A stretch of 64,000 bases of DNA from Ciona savignyi (GCA_000149265.1 CH002743.1:105185-169184), one strand, 5' to 3'; positions 1-12,929 are shown, counted from the first letter of the stretch. Notes: generated from the sequence alone by a model not told the origin. A program made the numbers and translations.

Positions 1-251
1 ACGTTGTTAATGTGGCTTTAAATCATGTAGCTGGGGAAACATTTGCTAGGTGTAAGTCAGTGGCGCACATTTTTTTGCAACTGCCTGGTTTGTCACGCGT
101 TCGTTGGAAGTTTTTTATAGCAAGAGTAAACATTGCTATTTTGGGCAGAGATTTTTTGTCTGAATTCGGGGCCGTGATTGATGTTCGTTGTTCGAAATTG
201 CGTTTTGATAAGAACGTGACTGCAACGTTTGACGTTTTTGCGGTAAGTTAA
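1..251 (+). pseudogene. LTR-retrotransposon protease (retropepsin-like) fragment
   Basis: An open frame runs in from the left edge to a stop near 251. The motif ILGRDFLSEFGAVID (around 150-185) is the C-terminal signature of retroviral-type aspartic proteases of gypsy-like elements (ILGxDFL...GAxID). The catalytic DSG would lie to the left, outside the window. No reverse transcriptase follows: about 150 bp later an LTR-like repeat begins, so this is a remnant of a broken element. It is not obviously the same element as the LTR-like pair at 405-2917. Assignment rests on one motif. Confidence 0.55.
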
Positions 252-404
252 CTGCAACGTTCGACGTTAGTCGGGGGGTTTTAACCCTCTGTAAGCGCAC
301 CTTGGTGCTTTAGCGTGGCTCGAATATATATGCTGACTCCGATATCCGACTTCCAAAGATCGAGTCCACGCTGGTTGAACGTTGGTTAGTTTATTGTCAA
401 ACGT

Positions 405-1143
405 TGTTAATATGAACACACGAATAAATCAATGCACTTTACTCGGGAATCGATTCGCGGGACCGACTGGCGTCGGAATAACTGCGCGAAGCGTTTAATA
501 GACAGTTCGTTTTCCTTTGCGACTTGTCAACTCGTTCTTTGTTTATTCCGGCAGAAGCGACTTTTGTCTTGTTCCTTCTGTCAACTATGCCACAAAGTCT
601 CAATAACCTAGCGCTTAACGCGCCAGGTGGCAGTCACCTCGGTCTCAGCCTCGTTCACTCTCTCTCTGTCAGCCCAAACATGCGTATTTATCTGGTGCTC
701 CAATCCCTAAGAGAAAACTGCATGATGCCCGTTTTTTGTCTTATTCATGTAATCTTTTCTCTCCAAAACCACTTATAGATTCTCTGCTTCTCACTCTTGC
801 GACAACATCTCGTGTGATTGTTCGCCCAAAATAGACCCATTAGCTGGTCTTTCCCACGGGAACCCCATCAAAATCCAGCAAACTCCGAGCAATAACTGAC
901 GTCATAATGATTTCCAGAGATCAAACAACACTGACCGGCAATAGCTGGCGCCATAATGATCTCGATCACCTTCCGCACACGATCAAACAACACCGACCCT
1001 TAATTGACGTCATAATGTTTTTCAGGTCAGCCTTTGCACGCGATCAATGACCAATAACTGGCGCCATAATGCAGTTTCAAGTGGATGACGTCCATCTTAT
1101 CGCGGATGTTTGAATTGAAGTGAAAACAAGGCGAACCGCTGCA
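405..1143. mobile_element. LTR-like direct repeat, copy 1
   Basis: A 739-bp segment starting TGTTAATATG and ending CCGCTGCA recurs at 2179-2917 with only a few substitutions. Equal length, TG...CA termini and near identity suggest a young LTR pair. It contains spaced motifs of the type GACGTCATAATG and GGCGCCATAATG. Both copies are preceded by ACGT, but I see no convincing target-site duplication across the pair. Polypurine tract and primer-binding site are not clear on either strand, so orientation is unassigned. Confidence 0.65.
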
Positions 1144-2178
1144 TGCCTTCCACCGTTAAAAGGAAAAATCAAAATTAAGTCCATTCTTCCACATAATGTA
1201 TGTGTTTCATATTAAAAGTTTGTTAGTAGAGAATATACAAAACATTTTTAGTAAGACGAGTGTGTTAATAATGAGAATATATGTGTCAAAGGTTGATTCT
1301 GGCTTAATGCAATTGTTAAAAATCCCGATGCAGCAACACATTTTGCTCAAAAGGCCATTATAGGGCTGTTGTTTTCATATTTTTGCTTGATACAAATAAG
1401 CCGTTTGGCTGTTTTCGCATATAGCAACGATTTGCTTAAGTAACCTGGGCGGTAATATTAAGCAATAAAGAGACATAATAGATTTGCGGTTGCGCAGTAA
1501 TCTCTTCGGGTTGATTTTCCCGGAAAATAGACATTTGTAAATCAAGCAATATAACATAACATATCAAGTCGATAGCAAAAACAACAGAATTATTGAGTTC
1601 TCATAAACTCTAGCAAATATATATGTGCCTTCTCGGGATTTAAATCAAATGCAATATTATATAGCCCACACTCAAACCTTTTTCACCGTGATGTAGAAAT
1701 GTGATGTGTAATGGTGTCGATTCGAACGGTTCTACATCAGTCTTCGCTCAGTTTCATAACTTCTGAAAAACTGAGAGCATCGCTGATTCAAAGTCTTTAA
1801 ACTCGAACATTTGTTTGCTTTTATACGGCAAACAGAGCCTTCCAGTTTAGTGTCGAGTGACCAACTGGTTAAAACAACATGGCTGAACGACGATTTGCGG
1901 CTCTTTGCTTGCTTGATATCGTCGCTGAATTTTCCCTCATCATGCTTGAAGGAATTGTTGAATAAACATAAACGGTGAGCTTCATTCAAAAGCAATTCTT
2001 CTAGCTCACTTGATTACTGCAGAAAGTTAAACAGACTTCTGCTTTGATCAGACTTCTGTTTTCTCGTGAACAGTAGGGTCTGCTCGGTTAAAATCTTCGT
2101 ATCCACTCTTCAGACTTCGGTAGGTTGCGTTTAAGTTCAAAATCACCGTCGGAAGGTCGCCACTGCAACGTTTGACGT
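1144..2178. mobile_element. Internal segment between the LTR-like repeats, non-coding
   Basis: About 1.03 kb lies between the two 739-bp repeats. I found no gag, protease, reverse transcriptase or integrase motif; the longest open frames are under 90 codons and unremarkable. If the flanks are LTRs, this is a small non-autonomous element. If not, the flanks are two separate solo repeats with host DNA between them. Confidence 0.4.
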
Positions 2179-2917
2179 TGTTAATATGAACACACGAATA
2201 AATCAATGCACTTTACTCGGGAATCGATTCGCGGGACCGACTGGCGTCGGAATAACTGCGCGAAGCGTTTAATAGACAGTTCGTTTTCCTTTGCGACTTG
2301 TCAACTCGTTCTTTGTTTATTCCGGCAGAAGCGACTTTTGTCTTGTTCCTTCTGTCAACTATGCCACAAAGTCTCAATAACCTAGCGCTTAACGCGCCAG
2401 GTGGCAGTCACCTCGGTCTCAGCCTCGTTCACTCTCTCTCTGTCAGCCCAAACATGCGTATTTATCTGGTGCTCCAATCCCTAAGAGAAAACTGCATGAT
2501 GCCCGTTTTTGGTTTTATTCATGTAATCTTTTCTCTCCAAAACCACTTATAGATTCTCTGCTTCTCACTCTTGCGACAACATCTCGTGTGATTGTTCGCC
2601 CAAAATAGACCCATTAGCTGGTCTTTCCCACGGGAACCCCATCAAAATCCAGCAAACTCCGAGCAATAACTGACGTCATAATGATTTCCAGAGATCAAAC
2701 AACACTGACCGGCAATAGCTGGCGCCATAATGATCTCGATCACCTTCCGCACACGATCAAACAACACCGACCCTTAATTGACGTCCTAATGTTTTTCAGG
2801 TCAGCCTTTGCACGCGATCAATGACCAATAACTGGCGCCATAATGCAGTTTTAAGTGGATGACGTCCATCTTATCGCGGATGTTTGAATTGAAGTGAAAA
2901 CAAGGCGAACCGCTGCA
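2179..2917. mobile_element. LTR-like direct repeat, copy 2, truncating a fibrinogen-like gene
   Basis: Second copy of the 739-bp TG...CA repeat. Differences from copy 1 include a GTC/GGT change near 2512 and GACGTCATAATG to GACGTCCTAATG near 2785. Its right end abuts the broken fibrinogen-domain exon of the v-Themis-like gene at 2918, so the insertion or a linked rearrangement removed the 3' half of that gene. Confidence 0.65.
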
Positions 2918-3644
2918 CTACTTGCCACAATAAAAGTTTTGTAGTGAACGTATGCAGTAACTCCGTCATTATCTTCAAAGTCAAGTCTTAGGTGAGGAGG
3001 TGTGTCATAATAGTTAAAATAAAAAAATGCAACATCCTGATAAGTTAAAAGATGTATATTTTCCAACCCCACCCAATACTCCCCGTTAGGATTTCCAAAT
3101 CCATTCGCATAACTTTTCCAGTTTCTATAAAAGTTAATTTCTCCATTCAGTCTTCTTTGAATTGTAATCCAACCTCTTTTCGACGAGATATTACTTACTA
3201 CGTCCATATCGCAATGAACGTAAATGAATTTGTAGCTTGATAGAAGCCAAACTGGATATACCCCACTTCGTGTAAATCCATTATTGAATGCACATGAGCA
3301 ATCTGCAAATATATATATATAAATCTTTACCTTATTCATATTGTTCCATAAAATTAGGTGTACAGCACGTTTGTTTTCATACCAGAGTAAAAACCGGTAT
3401 CATTTGACTTCGTTGACAAAAGTTTTTCTATTTGCCATCTTGGTTTTACACTTGTAATATTAATGCATGCCGCACAGTGATTTCGTCTTTGAAATCTTAC
3501 AACCATTAGTTTGCTCAACGATCTTGTCAACTGTATAACATTCTGCTGCAACATTGTAATATTTTCTCTAATCTCTAAATTACATTTTACGCACATCCAA
3601 AATGTAAAAACTGCCAGGCACACAAATTTAATCCGTGGATTCAT
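2918..3644 (-). pseudogene. v-Themis: v-Themis-like fibrinogen-related gene, copy A, truncated
   Basis: Minus strand. Exon 1 (3644-3383) starts with a signal peptide (MNPRIKFVCLAVFTFW...) followed by an NIT glycosylation site and a possible short coiled coil. The GTATGA donor leads to exon 2 from 3302, which encodes the first half of a fibrinogen domain: DCSCAFNNGF, then GWITIQRRLNG, then NGEYWVGLENIHLLT. The frame is cut after YKTFIV at 2918, where the LTR-like repeat begins. About 85 C-terminal residues present in the homologue at 18070-19114 are missing, including the NCGxxxxSGWWF and MKLLYR regions of the fold. Two upstream in-frame Met codons exist, but the one at 3644 starts the signal peptide. 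Its ATG is 39 bp from the divergent receptor exon at 3684. Confidence 0.8.
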
Positions 3645-3683
3645 CTTTAGTATTTTTAAAAGTTGCACACTCTCCATCACCAG

Positions 3684-6600
3684 TGCAATACGAGGCGGAA
3701 ATAGTAAGATTACCAGAAGGTGAATTGGTTTCTCCTTCTTCTTCTGAATGTGGAAATTCTCTACCTTTTAAAAAAATTTGGGAATTTGCTGTTCCCGATA
3801 CCGCCGTCCTTTTGGTACGATTTGTGCATTTTCGCATCCCAAGGTAAAAATTTATGTGTTATACTTTTTATAAAGAATTTACATTTCTTAAATGTTTAAC
3901 ATTTTAGTTGTATCTCTGCGACATTAACAATTACAAAAGTGGATCGTTCGTATTATTGCGGAGAGTTAAAACCATCCACACAATACTTAATTGATGTTAA
4001 ACAAATCGAACTAACTTCACTCACTGGGGAATGTTCGGGATTGTTTCGAATAAAGTATGCAATGGCAGGCGAGTTTTTATTAAGATGTATTCGCCGTGTA
4101 TGCATTTGACCGAAATATGCCTGATCAATATGTCAGGTAGATTTTTTGATTATTTATTCGTTTACAGAGTTTTCCACTGGCCTGATATCTACTGGCCCAT
4201 TCCGTGTTGGTGAATCAGTGGCCTTTAAGTATGAATGGAGATTTTTGTCTGATTTTAAAGTGAAGTGTCTTTTTGAGTGTAGAACATCTGAGCAACACAC
4301 TTTAAACAACTCTAATAAAACTGTCCACTGCACCTTTGCTGAACCGGGAAGGGCATTATATTTCGTCAAATGCAGTGCATCTGGAATAACACTAAATCTT
4401 CGGAGAAGTGGTCATGTATTTATAGAAAATATCTTATCGATTCAAACTTTAAATTTTCTAAATAGCCAAAAATCTGACGACGGTTTAATAAGCATTGTCG
4501 TGTCACATTGTTACCTTTATCCAATATTTTATCAACTACTAATTGGCAATTCTACGTTACAACAAGCCTCTGGGGTGTACAAATCTTCTAACTATAAAAC
4601 TAAAGAAAGAATATCTGTTGAGTTTCCGTTACATCGCGATATAATCTACAAACTTGGCGCTGGAAGACACAACTACTCCATGGTTTTGCAAAATAACCTT
4701 TCTTTAGTTTTGATAAACAATCTACATTTTTACGTCAACACCGCATTGGAAAACTTGACAATTATGGTGTTAGACCGCCAAGCCAGACACACAGGCAATA
4801 AACTTCAAGACGCTTACGTACAACTAAGTATTGGACAAGGTGCACCAGCCAATATTACAGTGGAAATTCAAGAAATTTCTGGACTTGTTACTGTGCCAAA
4901 GTCGGTTTTATATTGCTCTACAAGAGATAAATGTCGGTATTTGGCTTGGAAACTGTTATCGTGCTGTATTTTAAAGGAGATGTCGGTGATTATCAATTAC
5001 AACTTTTCGTAGAAAACAGATTAGTTACAAAATCGTTGTTGAAAATTCTGCCGCTTACCTATTCTTCTGATAATAGGGCAGACTTCCCTGTCGATCTTAG
5101 TTTATACAAACCAATGAGGCTGAAGGTAAATTTTAAATCTCCTGGAAGCAAGTTAATCGTCGCCAGTGTTTCTAACACCAAACAAGTTTTTAATTACACG
5201 TTTGGTTTACTTGTTCAACAGAATCCAAGTTGTTTAAATAAAGTCAAAATCAGGACCTATGGAAATTCTAATTACGTTACATCAGTTCCAGTAAAAGGTT
5301 TATTGTTAAGCGTGGATATAAAATACAACTGCACGGAAATAATGGAACTACAATTTCAATGGAAGGTATATGAATCGGATGCCAATTTTGATTTCGCGAA
5401 AATCGAAAACGAGATCGCCTTAGAAGGAAACACTGTGACTAATGAGATGATATTGGAAAGATACCAACTACCACCCGGACATTACATTGTTATGGTCATC
5501 GTGTCTACCCAAGACGCTGTTCACAATAACGTAACAGCTGAACAGCGGGATTATATTCGGATTAAACTTCCCACGAGAAAACTCGACGTTGTTATCATTG
5601 GAGGGAGTAGCAGGGAGATTGGTGAGATTGTGGTTTAATTTTAAATGAATTGAATCCAACAATGAACGCAGTTTATTTTACCTTATATACATTTGTACAC
5701 AGGTAACTCTAGCGTTATAAATTTCACTGCAAAAGTTTTAACCAAAATCCATCCAAACTCCACTCTATCTTACAACTGGCTTTGTGCACAGAATCATGAG
5801 GATTTGCCGTCTTACTCAAAGCTAGGGAAGCTATTAAGAAAAGGTAAAAATATCGTAATAACGGATTTTTCTAGAACAGCGCGCCAAATGTAATCTATGT
5901 AGGATCATGTTTTGGATGGGAACCTCTTTTTATTGGGAAATCGAAATCACTAAAAGTAACAAAATTTCAACCAAATTCTCGTTATTTTATTCGAGTGGTA
6001 GTTTCGGTGGAAGGCATTGATTCTGGATTTGCCGACCAAGAGCTAAAAACTTTGTCTCCAAACAATCCGCAATTGACGGCCAAGTGGGTAGATATTAGTT
6101 GTAATACCACTGCTATAGCAAATAAATTACACCTGTATGTGTTTCATAAAGGTGCATATCGAATTGTAAATACGATATTATATCACACCGACCTGTAATC
6201 GTGGAATCGGAATGCAATGACTGTCACTACTTATCATGGTCGTTTGACAACTCGACTTTGGAACGATGTGGAAATAAAACGATTTGTAAAGTTGATGCAG
6301 AAACATTGAACAAGCAAAATCGACAACGTAACCACACCCTTGTTGTAAAAGGTCAGCTGATATTTATTTAGAATAACTGGTACATATATGTTAAAGCTTC
6401 GATTGTACATCGGTGTGTTCTTATTTATAAAGGGTACATTGTCTTTGGCTGTATTTAGTCTTCACCAGATGTTTGCATGTCTGTCTTGTATGAGTTACTT
6501 TACTGGTTGCAACTCACTTTTACTTTAGTTTTTATTTAATTTGAGAGCTGACTAAAGGTTAATAACCCCTAATACAAAAATACAACAGTTCTTCGGGTAA

Positions 6601-9600
6601 AACTTACTGTATTTTAGGTTTCAACGTAAACGGAAGTTCATCTTCTGCAACATTCAAATTTGCCACTGTGGCGACACCAGCCGGAGGAAAATGTAGAATT
6701 TCACCAACATCAGGAACTGCTGGCATTACAAAGTTTTCGGTGTCTTGTCATGATTTTAAAGACATCGATAGTCCAATTATGTACAAGTTTTTAGTTTCAA
6801 CAAAACGTGAGATAATTTTAATTCATTTGGTTTTATCTCAATCTAAATGTAACCATTCGATACAGGTACAGGAGTATATCTTGCCCAATACGGTTACGAA
6901 AATACCATCAAAGATTTGACTTTGCCACAAGGAGATGGACAAGACAATTATGTGGCGATCATCACCGATGTATGCAATGGAATAGGATCTTGTTACCAGC
7001 AAGTTTTAAATGCAAGAGTTTCAAAGAATGAGCAAGCAAGCGCGAAAATGATAAAACATTTGGATTTTGCTTTGAATGCCAGAAATCTTCAGAGAATCGT
7101 TCAACTCGTTATTCCAGCGACTTCAACCAATGTCATGACATCGTTACAGGTAAAATTGACGTCACATCAAATGGTTATTAAAATATAAAGTAAACTAAAC
7201 GTTAATTATTTTCCAGAGAAACCAAATTTTGCGAGTAGTGAATGATATTACTCTTGTGTCAAAAGAATCCGTTCAACAAATGAGCGATCTTATCAACCTT
7301 GTAACGAATAAGCCTGCTGAATTGACGGAAGACAGCGTGGTAAATATGTTATGGAGCATTGGTTTGTTTTGTTAAGTAAATTACAAAAAATGTATGTTAC
7401 ATGAAGAAAATCGCTTGGGAAAAATTAACTGAGATCAACGCGTTCATCACAAAAGATCGTTCTGATGATACCAACTTCACAGCCATACTAACATCATGCG
7501 TGAAGAGCGTTGCTAATATTTTACAATCACCAAATTTGGCACAAACTATGGTTGGTAAACATGTAATGTTAAAATATAACAGGTTATTATGTAACCTAAT
7601 ACAACACTTCGCAGCGTAAAGGAATAATAAAAATGAGTGAATTTACTCAACAACTGTTATCTGAAATTGTACCAGGTGATCAACCTATGATTGTCCAAAC
7701 ATCTGCTTCTCAGACAACTCTTACGAGAATGGACCAATCCTCTGCTGGTAAGCTTAGAAGAAATTACTCTACCATGTACTTGTATTGTATTTATTCTATA
7801 TAATATTTGCAGATAGGTTAGTTGACAAAACAACTGACTTTCATTTGCAAAGTACGCCAGAGTTTAACATAAATGACTTCATTAACCTGCAGGTATTTAT
7901 CCGTTGTCCCAAGTCATTTTATAAAATACAAATCAAAACGTGTGTTTCAGGTTTCGAAATACAAAACTAATCTGATCAACTTCAACACTTACGACAGAAA
8001 AGTTGATCACGTTACTTCAGTCTTTATGAGCACTGGATGGCAGAAGCCAGTTCACCTACCGACTGAAAAGTTAAAAGATATGCAACCTATTATCAGAGTC
8101 ACTCCCAAACCGAAAGCTTTGTCTGTTCGGTTTAAACCAAACGGTGACTGTAACAGCACAATATGCACTGTTTATGCTTCAATGACAATCGACAGGGTTT
8201 CGACAACTGAAAACGAAGAGGGTGCCTATTTTATTATCGACGTAAAAATCGAAAAAGTTAAAGTTGCGGACTTGCACTTGGAACTACGTGGGGAACTGAG
8301 CATAATTTCATACAACAACTCAAAATCCATACTTGGTAAAACAATAGTCTGTATTCATTTTCCCCCAAATCACAGATAAATTTACAGGTAACCTCTTGAT
8401 CTGGAAAATTCCCATTGTTCGCCTAGGCCTACCTGAAAGCATTAGTAGCTACAAGTTGTACATCTCCGCGAACGTTACAGAATGGAATGTGATAACAGCT
8501 GGTGTGGACAGCACAATTTCGACCTATTTTATTAACTGCTTGTTCTGGGAAGATGGAATAAACAATTGGAACACTAAAGGTTGCAAGGTTTGTTTGTTCA
8601 ATATACGTGGAAAACAAACCACATTTTACCATACTTTTCACAAAGCCAAGCACGAATGAAAACTTTGAAGTGGTGTGCAAATGCGATAGTTTTCCATCCA
8701 AAAGACTAGGTAGAAGCTTTGATGATTCCGAAAACGTCCCAACATTATTTGCATCAAGACTTATCGTTTATCCGAACAAAATCGATTACGAAAAGGTAAA
8801 TCTGTTGATCACATTTAAGCCTTGTATAAGAGTATAACAATTCTTGTTTCCAGTTGTCTTGGAATCTTTGGGAAGAATTTCTAAAGAATCCAATAATATT
8901 TTGTATTCTGTTTTTGCTTTATTCCACATATCTTCTTTTTGCTTATGTGGACTAAGAGAATAGACATAGAAACTGAAACCCAGGTAACAGAGAGCTTATT
9001 GTATTCTCTCGAGTTATTTATTTAAACAAGATTTTTGTAGAAATGCTTTATAGAAGTTTGCGATAACATACCAACACACAATTATCGGTATTACGTTACA
9101 TTGTACCTTGGAAGTAGCATGTTCACTCCAAGAAATTCAACTATTCTTTTAATGCTTGTTGGTTCAGAAAACATTGGAAACACTCATATCTTGCAAGTAA
9201 GAATTGCGAAAATTTACAATAGTCTACTCTAACCTACAAAGTATTGGATGAATTTCAGAATTCCGGAGAAGACATTTTAACACCAAGTAGCGTTCGATCA
9301 TTCTTGATTACCACAGAATCTAGTCTGGGAAATGTTATTGGAGTTCGTTTATTGTGCAGGACTGAATCATCAAGATTGTTTAAAACTACATGGTACATCC
9401 GACTTAAAATCTGTTACAGCTATAACTAATTAAATATTTTATAGGCATCTTCAAAGAATTGTTGTACGTGATTTAGAAATCAATGAATGTTGTTTTGTTC
9501 TTTGTAATTGCTGGATTGATGAAAACTCTGATCAGTATTTTAAAGTTGCAAGCTACAAGGATTTACACACGTTTTATAGACTGTTTCGTTTTAAAAGTGA

Positions 9601-11149
9601 AAACTACTTGAGAGACCGGTACGACAACATACTTCTTTATGAAGTGTAGCATATAATATATAAGCACAATATTATTCTTGTTTATCGTTTAGTATCTTCT
9701 AGGCACCTATGGGTATCTATGTTTACAATGAGATCATGGCAAAAGGAAGATATGACGAGAGTCCAGAGACTTTCTTCTTGTTATCACCTCATCTTTATTA
9801 TAATGTTAACAACACTCATGTTTTACGGAGGTACTGCATCTTTATCCGCGTTTCAAGTCGGGATCGGCGGATATACCTTTCAATGGTCACAGGTAGCAAT
9901 AGGTAAGTAATGTCTGACTACAAATCAAAAGATCGAACATGTGTTTTTTTCGCCGTTTTCGCGGTTTCTTTTCAGCCAATTTTATTTCTTATGTTTAACA
10001 TGAACGTTTTTATTCGCATGGTGTTTAAGGAATTTCAACAATCATCTTTACCAGGTTTTGAGAGTTGTCTTCTTTGTTTCCCAATGACGTTCGTCGTCAC
10101 CACACTTTTTCGTTTATGCCAAAGGAGGTCTAGTGTTCAAGAGAAGCATGTTGAAGGTTCAGCTGGATTTCACACGGTAAACCAATTGAAGCCCAAAGAT
10201 TCTACGGCTGAGCGCAAACAGGAACGGCGAGTTTCAAAAGACAAATACAAAACCCGTCGCCGATCTCGTCAACAGCGCCGCTCTTTAAAAGGAATTAGGG
10301 GGATTAATCCGTTTTCCAATACGTCAAAGTTGACCTCCAGACGAGATTCAGATCAACACCGAATGAAGAAAAATCCACACTACGAAAATAGTCGGCGGGC
10401 GTCTAGAGAACCGGAAAACTACCATGCGAATATCCAAGCTAGATCACCAAGATATAGTTCTTCAACATCGCGGAAACGCTCCAGGGATTATGAGTATCGA
10501 AGGCCATCGACAAGTCTAGGTCCGTCCTACGGAATACGCAGGACGCTTGACGCAAAGGTTAAGAAAGTTAAGTTTGAAGAATTTAATCGAATTGGCTTAA
10601 AAGATTCACATCTATTGCAAAGGAAGTCGCCAGAAGTGACATCTTCACGGTCCTATGCCCCCAACCCTTCTGAAGGGTAAGTTCGTCGAACCACAGTGTG
10701 GTTTTATGTTTCCAAATTCGTTTTTAATGCAACGCACTTTATTTCAGGATGTACGGCTTGTCAACAGATGCTATAGCTACCAATCGAATACGTCATCCAT
10801 TGGTTGATATTGATCCATATTCCGCTGATTTTCGACCTCTGCCTCCTTCCTTTGTTATTGTTCCTTGGACAATCATTTTCGCCTCGGTGGTTGGATCAAG
10901 CGTCATATGCGTCATGTACGGTATGACGTATGGCCTGGACACGTGCATAAAATGGTTTGTCACTCTCTGTTGCCTTTAGGTTTTTGTCGACCTTATCAGT
11001 TTTTTACAGGTTGTTTTCATTATCCGTTGGTTTCTTGAATAGCTTTATGATACTTGAACCGTTAAAAGCACTGTTACTCGCTTATTTTAAAGTGGTAAAC
11101 AACCCGCGCCATGACTTATCAGACTGGTTAACTCCAATCACAAACAAAG
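3684..11149 (+). pseudogene. s-Themis: s-Themis-like polycystin-1-like receptor, copy A, frameshifted
   Basis: Twenty-three exons homologous to copy B: 3684-3843, 3908-4068, 4168-5621, 5703-5843, 5903-6083, 6152-6351, 6618-6806, 6866-7149, 7217-7339, 7407-7550, 7615-7747, 7813-7892, 7951-8335, 8388-8587, 8646-8795, 8854-8983, 9041-9196, 9259-9392, 9445-9618, 9703-9902, 10055-10676, 10748-10954, 11010-11149. Order of parts: variable N-terminus, REJ-like ectodomain, GAIN/GPS (CLFWEDGINNWNTKGC near 8540), TM1, PLAT, then four more TM segments, including the PKD1-family motif RVQRLS. It is broken. The third exon is 154 bp shorter than in copy B (1454 versus 1608 nt), with the frame changing near 4940. 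The TM1 exon has one extra T near 8933 followed by a stop. The signal-peptide exon is absent and homology downstream is lost after ~11660. Confidence 0.82.
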
Positions 11150-11660
11150 GTGAGGATTTGCCTGATTCAATTCATTTCAATTAAAACCGATATTTTGCGG
11201 TCAGTTTATCCGCGACGCCGAAAACGAAGGAAAAGTTCGCGAGGTAACAAAATGAAGAATATCCAGGTTGATGGAACAGCGAAACACGATTACACGAAGC
11301 ATCAGAGATAGCTAATTTATCGTTGAACATAAATTTGTTTGGCAGAAACTCGTCTTGGAATAAAATCTCCATATTTTGCTGCCAATTATGTCTATAGCTT
11401 GTAAAGAATTATCATGACATTCAAATTTAACCATAACTTACTTAAGATACTATATTAAAAAAAGTTTGAAGTTCTATAATCAATCGTAAATATTTTCGGG
11501 TTGTTTTTTGACAATTAAAACTATTTTTTATTTGTTTTGGATTTTAGTTACCGGTAGATGTCGTTAGCCATTTTTTTAGAAGTTTATACATGAGGGTAAC
11601 GTATTGCAGTCTAAGGGTTAAAGCGTCCTATTTAAAATTCTATAAAACACATGAAATAAT
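11150..11660 (+). repeat. Receptor 3' flank shared by copies A, B and E
   Basis: Sequence after the last recognised coding exon is nearly identical to 26744-27250 and 41397-41900. It starts with a strong donor (AAAG|GTGAGG), so the coding region should continue in a further exon. In copy A homology stops near 11660 (after TATTTCTCAA), where simple TTTCGAAA-type repeats begin. Copy A has therefore lost its terminal exon region. Confidence 0.7.
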
Positions 11661-12239
11661 ATTTCTCAAGCCCTATTAAAATGCATTGAATCGAAAAAAA
11701 GTGTTTCGAAAATCGTTTCCTGAAACGTTTTTTCGTTTCGAAACGCCAAATTTTGTTTTGGAAACTTTTTTTCAATTTTTTTTTTTAATTTAAATAACTT
11801 TTTTAACATTTTTCAAAAATTGTGCCGAAACGTTTTTCGAAACGTTTTTCGAAACGTTTTTCGAAACAGTTTTTTTCGAACAAAATCCTTTTCCGCTAGA
11901 TGGTGATATTAAGCAAAAAAAAGTGTATTTTGAAACTTTTTCGAAGTAAAACTTTCGAAACAGATTTGTTACTGGAAACAAAATCGTTTTTAAGTAAACA
12001 TCAATATAATAAACTAATTATATTAATTGAATAGCACCTTTATAGTAATATTTGTTTTAAATTGAAAGAGTAGGCTATTACACTTAGATTACACAGAACA
12101 TACCTTCATTATTTGTTTCTGATAAGTTTTTGTGATAGTTCAGGTAAAACATGTGCACTAGACATATGTAAGTTAAATCAATATATCGTGTCAGTGCCTG
12201 TTTTTTTTCTTTTTACAATATTTGTATGCAAGTTCTCAA

Positions 12240-12395
12240 AAATTTTTCGAAATTTGTTTTCAAAACATATTTCATCAAAATTTGTTTCGAAATTTGTTTT
12301 CAAAACATATTTCATCAAAATTTGTTTCGAAATTTGTTTTTAAAACATATTTCATCAAAATTTGATTCGAAATTTGTTTCAAAATGCATTGTTAG
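12240..12395. repeat. 40-bp tandem repeat
   Basis: At least three consecutive copies of a unit with the core CGAAATTTGTTTTCAAAACA, followed by TATTTCATCAAAATTTG. Successive CGAAATTTG cores fall at about 12248, 12288 and 12328, giving a 40-bp period. Related units recur at ~13350-13440 and ~14030-14260. Confidence 0.85.
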
Positions 12396-12574
12396 AAAGC
12401 AACACAAGCAAGTAGATGGAATTAGTAAAAAATACTTAAAAAGACGAAGTTATTTAAACTCATTAGGCCTACATCATATCCACACCAATTCTAAAATTTA
12501 TACCTGCATATACTTGTCGTTTTACTTTTAAAGAAATAAATTTTCCTAAAAAACAAATTGTCAACTCATTACAT

Positions 12575-12720
12575 TATTTGTGCTGATAGCCAGAGGTCGT
12601 CAGCTCGAATCCCACCAGTGGCAGGATATTTCTTGCTACCTACACGATTTTACTACCCTTATTGAACTCGTCGGGTGAGCAGGTATACGGAGTAACGTAC
12701 GTTTGTATGCATTACATCAT
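12575..12720 (+). repeat. tRNA-derived SINE-like repeat with Pol III B-box
   Basis: The segment GCTGATAGCCAGAGGTCGTC followed by AGCTCGAATCCCACC resembles the T-arm/B-box of a tRNA (consensus GGTTCGAATCC). It is followed by a shared tail (TTTCTTGCTACCTACACG, then TTTTACTACC, later CAGGTATACG). The same string recurs near 13660-13775 and 14405-14545, all plus strand. This suggests one SINE family or a larger repeat containing it. A complete tRNA fold is not evident. Confidence 0.5.
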
Positions 12721-12929
12721 TTGTATGCAAATTCACAAATTTGTTCCAAGATATCTTTTTAAAACATATTAAAAAATGTTTCGAAACATAATTTGATGGA
12801 ATAGGTTGTTAAAACATGTTTTATTAAAATTTGTTTTGTTTTTGAAAACATGTTTGTTTAAACTAATTATATCCATTTAATACCACCTAGCATTGTTTTT
12901 AAATTGAAATAGTAGGCTATTTATTACAC

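Noticed and set aside
1732..1995. 87-aa minus-strand frame between the LTR-like repeats
   Set aside because: No retroelement motif and no similarity to neighbours.
3052..3240. Plus-strand frame opposite the ligand exon
   Set aside because: Antisense shadow of the fibrinogen domain.
11181..11372. Minus-strand 63-aa frame repeated at 26775-26966 and 41428-41619, apparently conserved
   Set aside because: Between copies A and E about ten of eleven codon changes are amino-acid-changing, so there is no sign of purifying selection. It lies in the receptor's 3' flank and is duplicated with it.
12113..12531. Overlapping plus-strand frames of 76-101 aa
   Set aside because: Low-complexity translation of the 40-bp repeat.
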